Shown: in pieces, positions 16,415 through 24,734 of the stretch
How positions within the stretch are numbered: the first letter of the stretch is position 1
Layout: each line of letters begins with the position of its first letter
Source: Clostridia bacterium
Lineage (GTDB): Bacteria; Bacillota; Clostridia; UBA1381
DNA: 44,782 bases
Direction: 5' to 3'
Assembly: GCA_900751885.1 (NCBI GenBank)
Contig: CAADTH010000015.1
Coordinates: 1 to 44,782, forward strand
The notes under the pieces: generated by a model
The model's database searches: none
Seen by the model: only the letters and a program-made list of their open reading frames with translations
Told to the model about the DNA's origin: nothing
Made by a program: the position numbers and the translations under genes

Positions 16415-16984
16415 TCAAACCATCCTATCAATCACAGCCATCATATCACGCTCTTTTTGCTCCGTTGTACGCATATCCGGCAGTGCAAACTTGCGTTTAA
16501 GCTTACGGTAATACGCCTTTTGTTGTTTGTCCTTGATTTTGCTTATGTCCATCACCCTATATTGCATAATCTTGACAATCATATTGTCCTCATTTAAGGA
16601 TGTGAACAATGAACGAAACGTCCACCAGTGCAAATCTGCTGTCTGCAAATCAATCTGATATTGTGACAAAAACGCACTGTAAATATACTCTGCATCTACG
16701 TCAAAGTTGTATATTGCCTTGTTTTTGGACAGTTTGTGTGATTTTTCAACTGGTTGCTTACCACATGTATAAAACTTGTATAATCCTTGGAGCGCAAGGT
16801 CAAGGGATGGAGGGAGCGCATCAACATAACACAGCTCCAGCACCTCCGCCAATCCCTCCGCCGTTGTCGTACCGCTAGATAGCATCAACTCTATGTTTAC
16901 CCAGTTTCGATAATCTGTGTAGACCTGATATTCTCTCCCCTCTACAACCACGTAATCAGGCAACTTGTCGGTCAGGATGCTCAT
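16415..16984 (-). CDS. Gp15-family tail assembly protein
   Basis: The protein has 189 aa, starts MSILTDKLPDYVVVEGREYQ and matches the bacteriophage Gp15 family (as in A118-like phages) in length and in its opening. It occupies the second chaperone position before the tape measure. Its ATG overlaps the previous gene's TGA (ATGA), so the two are coupled by reinitiation. Unlike phage A, no frameshift is needed here because this protein has its own start codon. Confidence 0.83.
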   Translation of the reverse strand: MSILTDKLPDYVVVEGREYQVYTDYRNWVNIELMLSSGTTTAEGLAEVLELCYVDALPPSLDLALQGLYKFYTCGKQPVEKSHKLSKNKAIYNFDVDAEYIYSAFLSQYQIDLQTADLHWWTFRSLFTSLNEDNMIVKIMQYRVMDISKIKDKQQKAYYRKLKRKFALPDMRTTEQKERDMMAVIDRMV

Positions 16985-17367
16985 TTATACCGCTTCTTTT
17001 TATATGGATGCCTTGCGTTCTGTGCTTGTTGTTTGTACTGACTAATGCGCCTGTTCATGTGTCCATTAATCTCATTGATAGCATACATTGCAACATCTGT
17101 CAAATCAAAGTAGCTGATAGCACGTCCCTCAAAAATACGCGCACACGCCCCAGCTCCCAGTAATCTGTCGATTTCCGAGCTAAACACTTCACATCCCCTT
17201 TTTAACGCATCAGAATAGGATTCGAACTTCTCCATTTCTGCCGCTACTTCAAACGCTCTTTTTGATAATTCGTCCATCTTTATTTGTAAATCGTTATTCA
17301 TCTCCAACGTGAATGTATTTCCTGCAATATCAAGCTCTATTGTTTTGCTTTTAAACTCAAATCCCAT
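16981..17367 (-). CDS. Tail assembly chaperone-like protein, phage B
   Basis: The protein has 128 aa: MGFEFKSKTIELDIAGNTFTLE, then a helical middle (LSKRAFEVAAEMEKF) and a very basic tail (NARHPYKKKRYK). It lies between the tail tube gene and the Gp15-like gene, which is the first chaperone slot. The type is common in Firmicutes phages (DUF6673-like). It probably protects the tape measure during tail assembly. Position gives most of the support. Confidence 0.75.
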   Translation of the reverse strand: MGFEFKSKTIELDIAGNTFTLEMNNDLQIKMDELSKRAFEVAAEMEKFESYSDALKRGCEVFSSEIDRLLGAGACARIFEGRAISYFDLTDVAMYAINEINGHMNRRISQYKQQAQNARHPYKKKRYK

Positions 17368-17378
17368 AATACTCCTCC

Positions 17379-17891
17379 TTACTCACCTACGTCCTCTGTA
17401 AATACGCAGGTATCCCATCCGTCCGTCGTTGTTGCCGTACCACGCACACTTTCACCATTTGCCTTGAATTCACCCGAATATGTATACGCATCCTCCTCAT
17501 CACCAGCGCCATCCGGAACAACGGTGAAATTACGCATACGAGCGTAAAATGAGCCTGCCGTACTTCCCTCTTTGGTGAGGTCAACATTGACAATCGCTAC
17601 GACTGCCGCCGCACCGCATTTTTCATTGTCGGCAATATCAACAAGACATTCATGTACCTTGTTTCCGACGATTTGGTCGAATGCGTATGACATAGATGGA
17701 CTGTAGCCTGTAATGTCGCTCCGTTCGCTTTGTTCATCCACGTATTTCCTGCTATATTCCTTCGGATTCTTACTTTCTGAAATCTCCGTAAACCCTTGCA
17801 TTCTATGATATATTACCGTGCCGTCTGCGCCAGAAACTCCCATGAATGCTACCTTCTCATGTCTCGAAACTATGTTAAATACATCACTCAT
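17379..17891 (-). CDS. Major tail (tube) protein, phage B
   Basis: The protein has 170 aa: MSDVFNIVSRHEKVAFMGV, then YHRMQGFTEISESKNPKEYSR and a beta-rich remainder ending in an acidic tail. The text FTEISESKNPKEYSRKYVDE is characteristic of tail tube proteins of A118-like siphophages. It is preceded by the minor capsid/terminator genes and followed by the chaperones. It forms the tail tube. Confidence 0.85.
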   Translation of the reverse strand: MSDVFNIVSRHEKVAFMGVSGADGTVIYHRMQGFTEISESKNPKEYSRKYVDEQSERSDITGYSPSMSYAFDQIVGNKVHECLVDIADNEKCGAAAVVAIVNVDLTKEGSTAGSFYARMRNFTVVPDGAGDEEDAYTYSGEFKANGESVRGTATTTDGWDTCVFTEDVGE

Positions 17892-17902
17892 AACAATCCT
17901 CC

Positions 17903-18322
17903 TTAATACTGTTTATAATATATCAGCCGCATTTGCAGCTGATACTGAGCTGTGTCACTTGTCGCGTCGAATAGATACCCACTCGACAATATTTCAATTC
18001 GCTGGGCTGTTCTGCCATCGCCCAGCTTTGGCAGATTCCCAGTTTTGTTCTGTTCTTCTATCCATTCGACAAGCTGTTCATAAAATGCGCTATTGTCAAT
18101 ATTCTGCCGCACCTCTTGCCCATAACATTCGCGGCTTGCCAGCACAAATATGTATTGATTGACACTGGCTCCATCCACATATCGACGGATAACAGGCTGA
18201 CACGGTACGCTCTCAATGCAGTAGCGCACAGGCTCTGCCGCCAAATTGTCTACATTGATTTTTCCACTTTTTAATAATGGACACGCTTTGATATACTTCT
18301 GCAGTGCTTCTATGATAGACAT
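17903..18322 (-). CDS. Minor capsid / tail-completion protein (Minor_capsid_3-like)
   Basis: The protein has 139 aa starting MSIIEALQKYIKACPLL, with conserved-looking PVIRRYVDGASVNQYIFVLASRE and FYEQLVEWIEEQN. It resembles the Minor_capsid_3 family in A118-type phages, which corresponds to the tail terminator. Gene order (head closure, Minor_capsid_2-like, this gene, tail tube) agrees. The good ribosome site and 11-base spacing to the tail tube gene fit an operon. Confidence 0.8.
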   Translation of the reverse strand: MSIIEALQKYIKACPLLKSGKINVDNLAAEPVRYCIESVPCQPVIRRYVDGASVNQYIFVLASRECYGQEVRQNIDNSAFYEQLVEWIEEQNKTGNLPKLGDGRTAQRIEILSSGYLFDATSDTAQYQLQMRLIYYKQY

Positions 18323-18337
18323 ATCGTTCCCCCTTCC

Positions 18338-18691
18338 CTATTTGCTCCCTGCACGTTTTTTTGCTCCATTAATTATTTCTTCTGCCCTGTCAGCTTTCAT
18401 GCGTTCAAACCATAACCGTCCACGCTTCGCTCCAGTATGGCTCGTCCCCGGCTGACCGCCTTTATAATACTGCTTGCCAGCATATGGTGTTTTATAGCAT
18501 ACATTACCCGACCCAACATCCGTATTCAAAGGTCCAGAGCGAGCAAGCATACTCGTATCAAGAGGGATATACGGTTCGGACAGCCGTAATACCGTGCTGT
18601 CAATATACTTTTGCACTTCGCCACCTACGCTGATGCCGCGCTCTTCCATGAGCTTCTGCACTGGCTTCATTTTAATGATTGCTTTACTCAC
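18338..18691 (-). CDS. Minor capsid protein (Minor_capsid_2-like)
   Basis: The protein has 117 aa. The segment VQKYIDSTVLRLSEPYIPLDTSMLARS and the motif QPGTSHTGAKRGRLWFERM fit the Minor_capsid_2 family, the functional counterpart of HK97 gp10 at the head-tail joint. It overlaps the upstream gene by four bases (ATGA). The C-terminus is basic (GAKKRAGSK). Confidence 0.84.
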   Translation of the reverse strand: MSKAIIKMKPVQKLMEERGISVGGEVQKYIDSTVLRLSEPYIPLDTSMLARSGPLNTDVGSGNVCYKTPYAGKQYYKGGQPGTSHTGAKRGRLWFERMKADRAEEIINGAKKRAGSK

Positions 18692-18996
18692 TTTACATCA
18701 ATCCTCCAGTGCGGCTGTGTCCCAATCCGCCTATCTCTCCAGCCTGTTACCGTAAGTGCCCCCTCAGGTGGCGGCGATGGCGCGTCAGTGATGCCTAGTA
18801 CAATCTTATCCCCGGCATTGGTTGTCAGCTCCTCGGCAGTCGGGATACGCACCACCGATGTATCCGCCTTAGCCATATCTTTGCCCACCTTTGTGGCATG
18901 CACCAGATATATATGTGCTCGTCCTGTATAGCATATCGTCCACGCTTCGGTGTCCTCGTCATAGTGGTATAGGGTAATCTCTGCATTTGTCGTCAT
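18688..18996 (-). CDS. Head-tail joining protein (DUF6751-like)
   Basis: The protein has 102 aa starting MTTNAEITLYHYDEDTEAWT, beta-rich with a Pro-rich loop (TDAPSPPPEGALTVTGW). It lies between a connector gene and the minor capsid gene, with four-base overlaps on both sides. It probably acts as head closure or stopper. The family name is a tentative recollection; the structural role comes from gene order. Confidence 0.7.
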   Translation of the reverse strand: MTTNAEITLYHYDEDTEAWTICYTGRAHIYLVHATKVGKDMAKADTSVVRIPTAEELTTNAGDKIVLGITDAPSPPPEGALTVTGWRDRRIGTQPHWRIDVK

Positions 18997-19331
18997 TTCC
19001 GAGACCCCCTGTATAGGAGTCCTGTGTTTGCAAGATACATGTTTACTACAGCATATATTTGATTATCAGCTGTTTGCATCGTGTCATAGGTCACGCTGTA
19101 GCCATCGTTTGATTCACTTATGATACCCATATGCGTGTCAAACTCATGGTAAATCTCCGCCGCCGCACACATTGCATCCTTCACACAGTCAAGATTGCTC
19201 TCTGTAGCACGTCCAAAGGTTGCCGCATTGATATATGCCGTAGCGTACTGAGCGTACCGACCAAATTCTGCTTCGGGGATTTTATTTCTGCCGTACTCAT
19301 CTGTGTAATACTTGTAATCTGCAAGTATCAT
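18993..19331 (-). CDS. Head-tail connector/adaptor protein, phage B
   Basis: The protein has 112 aa: MILADYKYYTDEYGRNKIPEAEF, then ATAYINAATFGRA and VKDAMCAAAEIYHEF. Several helices around a short turn are typical of head-tail adaptors that bind the portal ring. Four-base overlaps link it to its neighbours. Confidence comes from both position and sequence character. Confidence 0.75.
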   Translation of the reverse strand: MILADYKYYTDEYGRNKIPEAEFGRYAQYATAYINAATFGRATESNLDCVKDAMCAAAEIYHEFDTHMGIISESNDGYSVTYDTMQTADNQIYAVVNMYLANTGLLYRGSRK

Positions 19332-19600
19332 TCCTCTGCCTCTGCATCAGTCTTTTTCCGCCGTGCTGTGTTCTTTTTAGGTTCAGGGAGCTTCATTTTG
19401 CCAGATTTCTTTTCAGGCTCATCTACCTGCGGTACTTCCTCTGGCTCTATAGGTTCTTCTGTTTGGACAGCTTCTGTGGTTACTACTTCCTCTAAGGACG
19501 TTTCGGCTTCATCTACATGTTCAGGCACTTCTACATTGTCTGTAGCCTGTGCTGTTTCTTTGAATTCCGATTCTGGGAAAGCTATACCGATTCTACGCAT
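19328..19600 (-). CDS. Acidic Glu-rich protein between capsid and connector genes
   Basis: The protein has 90 aa from ATG 19600, 7 bases after GGAGGGG. After a short start (MRRIGIAFPESEFKE) it is a low-complexity run of Glu, Val, Thr and Pro, ending in a Lys/Arg patch (KKNTARRKKTDAEAEE). It is likely disordered. Such proteins after the capsid gene in Firmicutes phages have no firm role. It overlaps the connector gene by four bases, so it is translated with the head genes. Confidence 0.72.
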   Translation of the reverse strand: MRRIGIAFPESEFKETAQATDNVEVPEHVDEAETSLEEVVTTEAVQTEEPIEPEEVPQVDEPEKKSGKMKLPEPKKNTARRKKTDAEAEE

Positions 19601-19613
19601 TGTAACCCCTCCT

Positions 19614-20486
19614 TTACGCTGTCGGTTTGCTGTGCAGATAAATACCAGCAACCTTGTTTTCATACACATCTGCCAGTCCATATGCCCTGTAGTTAAACTG
19701 CCATGCGTCCGCAGTCTGATTTTCTTCCGGCGCAAAAATCTTGCTGACTGTGTGCTTTGCAATCTGCAACGGTGCTGACTTTTGCACGACCATAAAGTTG
19801 ATATCCGATGCACCGTCCGCCTTATTGTATCCACCTGCCTCCTCACCGGCGCTTTTCCCGTCCAAAAGATTGATTGCAGTATAAAATCTTGATTGCGGCA
19901 CTTTCACAATTTGGGCAAAACTCTCCAGCATTGCTCTTGATTTATAGCTATCCACTGCCGCTGCCATGTTATATAACGTCGGAGTGATAAACAGAATTCG
20001 ATTCTCTGCCGACACCTCATTCTCGTCCATTGTGTTTTGTGTGTCCAATAATGCCAACAATACATCATTGCCACTTGTAAGAGCACTTGTTGCCGATGAT
20101 ACACCTTCCGTACCTGCATACATTGCAAAGCGGTATGCGTCCATCTCCGGCGCAACCTTTGTTCTGATAAATTCGCTTGAAAGCCGCCCGAACGCGAGCC
20201 CTGCCGTTTCTGCATTATCCATACTGTCAATCGTAAACTTACGACCACGGTCATAGTTAAACTTGACTGTCTCATGCGTCAAATCCGTGTCACCGCTGAC
20301 ATAACCATTCTTTCGATCATAGTCTGCAAGCCCCTGCACGCTGATTTTCGGGATAACAATTTCATTTGCGTTCGCCCCTGCCTGCACAAGAGCGGTATCG
20401 CTGTCAAGTACCTCCGTAACAGATGCAGACTTGTATACCTCATCCAATAAATCGATGTATGTTTTAAACAATTCAATATTTGCCAT
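19614..20486 (-). CDS. Major capsid protein, phage B
   Basis: The protein has 290 aa from MANIELFKTYIDLLDEVY. Typical coat features are NEIVIPKISVQGLADYDR, the DLTHETVKFNYDRGRKFTID strand, and RLSSEFIRTKVAPEMDAYRFA. It directly follows a GP20-type scaffold, as in A118-like phages, and lies in the middle of the head operon. It forms the icosahedral shell. Confidence 0.88.
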   Translation of the reverse strand: MANIELFKTYIDLLDEVYKSASVTEVLDSDTALVQAGANANEIVIPKISVQGLADYDRKNGYVSGDTDLTHETVKFNYDRGRKFTIDSMDNAETAGLAFGRLSSEFIRTKVAPEMDAYRFAMYAGTEGVSSATSALTSGNDVLLALLDTQNTMDENEVSAENRILFITPTLYNMAAAVDSYKSRAMLESFAQIVKVPQSRFYTAINLLDGKSAGEEAGGYNKADGASDINFMVVQKSAPLQIAKHTVSKIFAPEENQTADAWQFNYRAYGLADVYENKVAGIYLHSKPTA

Positions 20487-20504
20487 TCTTATATCCTCCT
20501 ATCT

Positions 20505-21077
20505 TTATTTACTATTTTGCACCGATAATCCCATCACCGAACGCGCCACATCAAGAGACGAGGCATTGGTTGTACCGCCTGACCCTGTCATAATCTGCGG
20601 TGTAGGTGCGCTGTCCTCTTGCTCTTGCTCAAACGCGGCAGGGTTTGCTTCCATCACTGACTTCATGTAGTCGTCTGCCCCCAAAAACTTGCCCTCTTCC
20701 AACTTAAAGCCTTTCGCCTTCATTTCCTTTTCCACACCTCGGCGTGCCAAATCAGATGTAAACTTATATCCGCCGAGATATGCGTCCAGCGCATGGTCGT
20801 AAGTCTGCGCGTCCAGCTTCGCTTGTAGGTCAGCCGTGTCCTTGTCATACTTCTCCTGCCAATTCTTGACCTCTTGTTTGATTTTATCGACATCCATTCC
20901 CTCGAACCCCTTGAGCTTGTTTGACACATCGTTAAGTTGTTTTTCAAGGTCGGATGCTTTGGTCTCTGCCGCTGTCTTATCAGTAGTCAACGCATCAACC
21001 TCTTGGTTGACCTGCGCAAGCACCTTGTCTGCAATCTCCTCCGCAACTCCCAGCTCTGTCAACGTCTTTTTATCCAT
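20505..21077 (-). CDS. Scaffolding protein, Phage_GP20 family
   Basis: The protein has 190 aa. The N-terminal half is a coiled coil (VDALTTDKTAAETKASDLEKQ), the middle has YDHALDAYLGGYKFTSDLARR, and the C-terminus is flexible with a PQIMTGSGGTT motif. These are the marks of the GP20 scaffold family. It assembles the procapsid inside the capsid shell and is then lost. It sits directly before the capsid gene. Confidence 0.9.
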   Translation of the reverse strand: MDKKTLTELGVAEEIADKVLAQVNQEVDALTTDKTAAETKASDLEKQLNDVSNKLKGFEGMDVDKIKQEVKNWQEKYDKDTADLQAKLDAQTYDHALDAYLGGYKFTSDLARRGVEKEMKAKGFKLEEGKFLGADDYMKSVMEANPAAFEQEQEDSAPTPQIMTGSGGTTNASSLDVARSVMGLSVQNSK

Positions 21078-21107
21078 AACAAATCCTCCTCATATTGTTT
21101 CATGGTG

Positions 21108-21308
21108 TTATTTGCCTGTTAGGTGGGTGTTAGATGGTGTTAGTTTTTCATCCTCAACACTTTTCCCACCTTCGTCCGTATTGCCGCTTAAAACAGATTT
21201 TTGACCTTCACATTTTTGCCAATAACAATTACCGTGATAAAAGCACTGTCCTAACCCATCCGTGTAGTCACACGGTGTTTCATTCCGGCATGTGATAACC
21301 TTCTACAT
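21108..21308 (-). pseudogene. Cys-rich small ORF with an amber stop as second codon
   Basis: An ATG at 21308 lies 9 bases from AAAGGAGG, but the next codon is TAG. After it the frame is open for 64 codons to TAA and reads KVITCRNETPCDYTDGLGQC then FYHGNCYWQKCEG, with five cysteines and a polar tail. The composition looks like a real zinc-binding or disulphide protein. No other start with a suitable ribosome site exists in this frame. Either one substitution has killed the gene, or expression uses amber suppression or a rare start. TAG is a normal stop elsewhere in phage B (for example the large terminase), which argues against recoding. Confidence 0.5.
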
Positions 21309-21324
21309 CGATGCTGTCCTCCTT

Positions 21325-21534
21325 TCAACGCACTCCTGGTGCACGCTTGCTTTGCCATCTTCTATGCAAATTATTATTTTCGTGCATACTTCTCACTGCT
21401 TTTACTTTGCATGGAGACTTTGATTGTGATATCTCTGTCGGCAGTTGCGCCTGTGATGTATCCACTCTGAGTGTCTGCACCACATACATCAATCTCCGTC
21501 TAAGCGCGTGGAACGCACTTTTAAACATTTTCAA
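21325..21534 (-). CDS. Small basic protein of unknown function
   Basis: The frame opens at TTG 21534 (10 bases from AGGAG) or ATG 21528 and gives 67-69 aa. It begins MKMFKSAFHALRRRLMYVVQTL, possibly an amphipathic helix, and stays basic to its end. The stop overlaps the ribosome site of the next ORF, as in an operon. I recognise no family. Another reading frame over the same bases also looks protein-like but has two stops near its start, so this call is tentative. Confidence 0.4.
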   Translation of the reverse strand: MKMFKSAFHALRRRLMYVVQTLRVDTSQAQLPTEISQSKSPCKVKAVRSMHENNNLHRRWQSKRAPGVR

Positions 21535-21566
21535 AAGCCATCATCTCCTCTTAAAAATTTGCAATT

Positions 21567-21603
21567 AAAAAACACCTTCGATGCGCTATGCACCGTTGGT
21601 GTT
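21567..21603 (-). terminator. Terminator after the head-effector partner gene
   Basis: The outer stem AACACC/GGTGTT has an inner stem (CGGTGC against CGCATCG with one GU pair) and is followed by a T-run on the minus strand. It starts within three bases of the stop of the 73-aa gene. It stands between the minor capsid cassette and the scaffold genes. Confidence 0.7.
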
Positions 21604-21605
21604 CT

Positions 21606-21827
21606 TTACAGTTCTATTTGACCACAGACCTCAGTTAGTGATTTGCCACTAAAAATCGGATCGTTCATCACCTCATCAACATCTGTATAATCCTTTGTCA
21701 TATCTCCATACGCTACCGAGATATTATCGCGCTGAAAGGGACAGATACAGCCTTGTACTCCCAAATACTCAAACTCAATATCCTGTGTCAAGGATAGTAT
21801 CAGCTTTTTTAGCTTCTCTGCGTTCAT
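21606..21827 (-). CDS. Small acidic partner of the minor capsid C-terminal domain (immunity-like)
   Basis: The protein has 73 aa starting MNAEKLKKLILSLTQDIEFEY. It is acidic and compact with a beta-rich middle (GVQGCICPFQRDNISVAYGDM) and DYTDVDEVMNDPIFSGKSL. It overlaps the minor capsid gene stop by four bases (ATGA) and is followed at once by a terminator. A small acidic gene tied to a protein with a toxin-like C-terminal domain is the classic layout of an immunity gene. Phage A has the same arrangement with an unrelated small gene. The function is inferred from context only. Confidence 0.68.
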   Translation of the reverse strand: MNAEKLKKLILSLTQDIEFEYLGVQGCICPFQRDNISVAYGDMTKDYTDVDEVMNDPIFSGKSLTEVCGQIEL

Positions 21828-23338
21828 AGTATATCACCGTGCTCCTTTCTCTCTTTTTTTGTAAGGTCGCGAGCTGGTCGCCCAACAATCTCTCCATCCT
21901 CCCAAATAATATTATGCCCATGCTCACCGCTTTCGCCGTATGGATGTTTTTTGGGATTCCCATGATTGCTTGTATGTATCTGCATCTTTAGATTTCCCTC
22001 TTCATCATAAATATCACGATTGATATTGCCTTTTTTCGTGGGTCTATTGACTACTGCATTCGGCTTATATTTTGCCCTTGTGGACACGGCAGTATCTGTA
22101 ACCTTTATTGTTCCATCCTTATTATATTGTATCTTTGCATATTTTTCAATGTTTCGTCTGTTTGCCCATATCACCTTTCCGCTTACCGACCTATCATATC
22201 CCATTACCTGCACACGCATGGTATCAGCGTACCGTCCTGTCTGTTCGCAGAAGTCAGCAAGCCGCGCCTCCTTCTTTTTAAGGCGAACGGAAACTTCATT
22301 GAACTTATTTTGCAAAGCTTCGTTCAATGTTGCATCCTTCGTTTGTTTTTTTGCCGCATCAAGTGACACAAGCTCCTGCCGAGTCTTACGGATACTTCGC
22401 TCCATCCGCCTTTGCTTTTGACTTGCTTCATACTCAGGTATCGCTTTCCCTTCATATATTACAGTCTGGTTTTTCATCTCCTCCAAATCCGCTTGTGTAT
22501 AGGTCGATATATCACCCTCAAAAATCAGATGCCACGTATGCCGACAGTTTGCCCCCATGAATCCTCCCGGATCACCGTAGCCAATATCACTGGTCGTGAG
22601 ATACCCACGCCTGCCGGACAGGCTCACAACCTGCCCCTGCCATGCCGCATGGGATGGACGCGCCCCTGCGTGTGCCGATAGCTCCATCAGGTCAACACCC
22701 ATCTCCCCTGCTCTCATCTCCTGCAATCGCCCTGCCGTCTGGTTAACCCCTGTCAGCACCGCACGCCTCACTGCCGCATCAAGACTTGTTGTATGCCCTG
22801 ATGGATACACAACACGCGCGCCCTGCTGTACTGCCATGCGGATTGCGTTGGTGATTGCCGTACGGTAATCCATCGCTCCGCTTGCCACCTGCATGTGTGC
22901 AAGGTCACAGGCTGATATGTACAGGCTTTGGCTGGTCGCGGCTGTAGTCTTGGTCAGGTTTTTGGCTTCAGTGGTAGTTTTCGATAGTGCCGCGTCCCAT
23001 ATCCTCTGCATTTGAGGAGACATCCTCCGAAACTCTGCCGGATTTATTCCGTTTGCCTCCAGTGTCGCCGAAGGATACTCGAATATCTCTGTTTCTGCGT
23101 CTTTAAATAACGCGCGTATTTCATCTTCTGTCTTTTTCGTTGCCTTTGCGACCTTCTTAATGATATCCTCGTACAGCATGCCTGCATGCTGTAATATCTC
23201 CGCCTGATAGCTTGCCGTATCCGTTGCAAGATTTGTCTTTGTAATCCGCCGCGCGATATCCTGTAATATGCTTGTTTCTAGTTCTTCTTGTACACGCATG
23301 GTATCAAGCTGATATGCCAGATAGTCTGGAGTAATCAT
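21824..23338 (-). CDS. Minor capsid protein 2 with His-rich C-terminal effector-like domain
   Basis: The protein has 504 aa from ATG 23338 (AGGAGG 6-7 bases upstream; a start further upstream would overlap the portal gene). Residues 1-290 match phage minor capsid protein 2 (A118 gp4 type), with HAGARPSHAAWQGQVVSLSG and GYGDPGGFMGANCRHTW. Residues 300-370 are a charged coiled coil. The last 80 residues are different in character: KPNAVVNRPTKKG, then H455, H459, H465, H473 and H475 in IHTSNHGNPKKHPYG and GEHGHNIIW, ending in a basic tail. This looks like a nuclease-type polymorphic-toxin tip delivered with the DNA. The exact toxin family is not certain. Confidence 0.85.
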   Translation of the reverse strand: MITPDYLAYQLDTMRVQEELETSILQDIARRITKTNLATDTASYQAEILQHAGMLYEDIIKKVAKATKKTEDEIRALFKDAETEIFEYPSATLEANGINPAEFRRMSPQMQRIWDAALSKTTTEAKNLTKTTAATSQSLYISACDLAHMQVASGAMDYRTAITNAIRMAVQQGARVVYPSGHTTSLDAAVRRAVLTGVNQTAGRLQEMRAGEMGVDLMELSAHAGARPSHAAWQGQVVSLSGRRGYLTTSDIGYGDPGGFMGANCRHTWHLIFEGDISTYTQADLEEMKNQTVIYEGKAIPEYEASQKQRRMERSIRKTRQELVSLDAAKKQTKDATLNEALQNKFNEVSVRLKKKEARLADFCEQTGRYADTMRVQVMGYDRSVSGKVIWANRRNIEKYAKIQYNKDGTIKVTDTAVSTRAKYKPNAVVNRPTKKGNINRDIYDEEGNLKMQIHTSNHGNPKKHPYGESGEHGHNIIWEDGEIVGRPARDLTKKERKEHGDIL

Positions 23339-23339
23339 G

Positions 23340-24713
23340 TTATTCCTCCTCGTCCTCCATCGCACCGGCAATCATCTTCTGTGCCTGCTCCTCAGACTCA
23401 CCTAAATACCAGGCACGCATCTCATACGGCTTCATCACACCAAGGGACACTAACATCTGCCGCTCGGTAAACTCACGCTGTCTATCCGATATGATGCTGT
23501 CATCCCACTCATAACCCACCTCATATCTACCCTTTGGTGCAAGCCGTCCGATGGTGCACCAGATGTCAATTATATCTACCACACGACGCAGTGTCCTCTC
23601 AAGCTCCTGCTGCATGTCGCTGACCGCGGCATAGCTGCGCTGTTTACTTGCGCGGATTTCCTCCGCGGTTTTGTCGACGTTTTGTGGGTCAGATAATGTC
23701 CCGTAGGCAAGGGAGCAGTTAAACTCAATCCGCTTAAAGATGGTGTTGAGTCCGTTGATAAGCGATTCATCGCGCAAAGATGGACTAAACACATTATAGA
23801 AATCCTTGTCAAGGTTACCTGCCATGACCTTACGGTATAACCGTCTGCTTCTGGCATCCATGTAAATTTTACCGTCCTCATCTTCTTCCAGCAATGACGC
23901 GTCCGCATCAATTGCAAGCTCACCGCCTTCCATTTCCCACAAAAGTCTCGACCATTGCTTGTCTGCCTCTGCCAGCAAATCTACCGCGCGTGAGTATACA
24001 CTCGCGCCGAGCGGACTCTGTGGATCAACCGCATTTGCCACCGGCATGCGGTAATACGCAAACATCGGATGAGGGATGTTCATGATTGTTGCCTCCGGCG
24101 CAATCTGCGCCCACTCATCAACTGCCGTAAGGCTTACCTCGCGCCCGATGCAGTCTCGTTCTCGGCTCATATATGCGAGATTGCGGATTGTCTCTGTCCC
24201 ATCCCTGTAGTCGTGGCACTCCAACTTTGTATAATATTTATCTCCAATCACCTTTTGGGCGACAAACACCGCGCCGGTGATGTCTCCATCACTATCGTAT
24301 GAGGTTGGATAGAACATTGTATTATCGGCAAAATCCATATAAATCCTGCCGCCGGACAGGTACGGCTTTACCACGATTCCACCTGTTGCACATGCACGCT
24401 CCACCTGCCGCCGCAAGCTTTTTAATATTTGGCTGTATACCCCATTGATATATTCTGCACGCGCACTGCCTGTTACTTCACTTTTAAGCTCCAGTGTAAT
24501 CAACCTTGCAAACTCGGTTGCAATCTGTGCACCAAGATTGATACTTTTGGTTGTCTCGTCAATCCAAGGCGCACGGTTATAGTAGATGGCATCCCACAGC
24601 TCCAGCGCGTGACGCATCTCTTCACTAATGCACACCGTAATGCCTGTCTTTGATTTGATTATATTACGGTCAAACATACGTCTCACCGCCCGTATCCATC
24701 CGATTAACCCCAT
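23340..24713 (-). CDS. Portal protein, phage B
   Basis: The protein has 457 aa, with portal features of the SPP1 Gp6/A118 type: IRAVRRMFDRN at the start, IYYNRAPWIDETTKSINLGAQI, a long middle, and ACGALLERS-like wing helices replaced here by SLAYGTLSDPQNVDKTAEEI, a highly typical portal segment. The acidic C-terminus (AGAMEDEEE) is common. It forms the dodecameric ring through which DNA is packaged and leaves. It lies between the large terminase and minor capsid genes. Confidence 0.9.
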   Translation of the reverse strand: MGLIGWIRAVRRMFDRNIIKSKTGITVCISEEMRHALELWDAIYYNRAPWIDETTKSINLGAQIATEFARLITLELKSEVTGSARAEYINGVYSQILKSLRRQVERACATGGIVVKPYLSGGRIYMDFADNTMFYPTSYDSDGDITGAVFVAQKVIGDKYYTKLECHDYRDGTETIRNLAYMSRERDCIGREVSLTAVDEWAQIAPEATIMNIPHPMFAYYRMPVANAVDPQSPLGASVYSRAVDLLAEADKQWSRLLWEMEGGELAIDADASLLEEDEDGKIYMDARSRRLYRKVMAGNLDKDFYNVFSPSLRDESLINGLNTIFKRIEFNCSLAYGTLSDPQNVDKTAEEIRASKQRSYAAVSDMQQELERTLRRVVDIIDIWCTIGRLAPKGRYEVGYEWDDSIISDRQREFTERQMLVSLGVMKPYEMRAWYLGESEEQAQKMIAGAMEDEEE

Positions 24714-24734
24714 ATCTCATACCATCGTCCTTTC

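Noticed and set aside
16415..17367. Programmed frameshift between the two tail chaperone genes of phage B
   Set aside because: The second gene has its own ATG in an ATGA overlap and no slippery heptamer was found at the end of the first.
21365..21550. Second protein-like frame in 21365-21550 with TAA and TAG near its start, suggesting stop-codon reassignment to Gln
   Set aside because: TAG and TAA end many intact genes in this window, and an open frame (21325-21534) covers the same bases.
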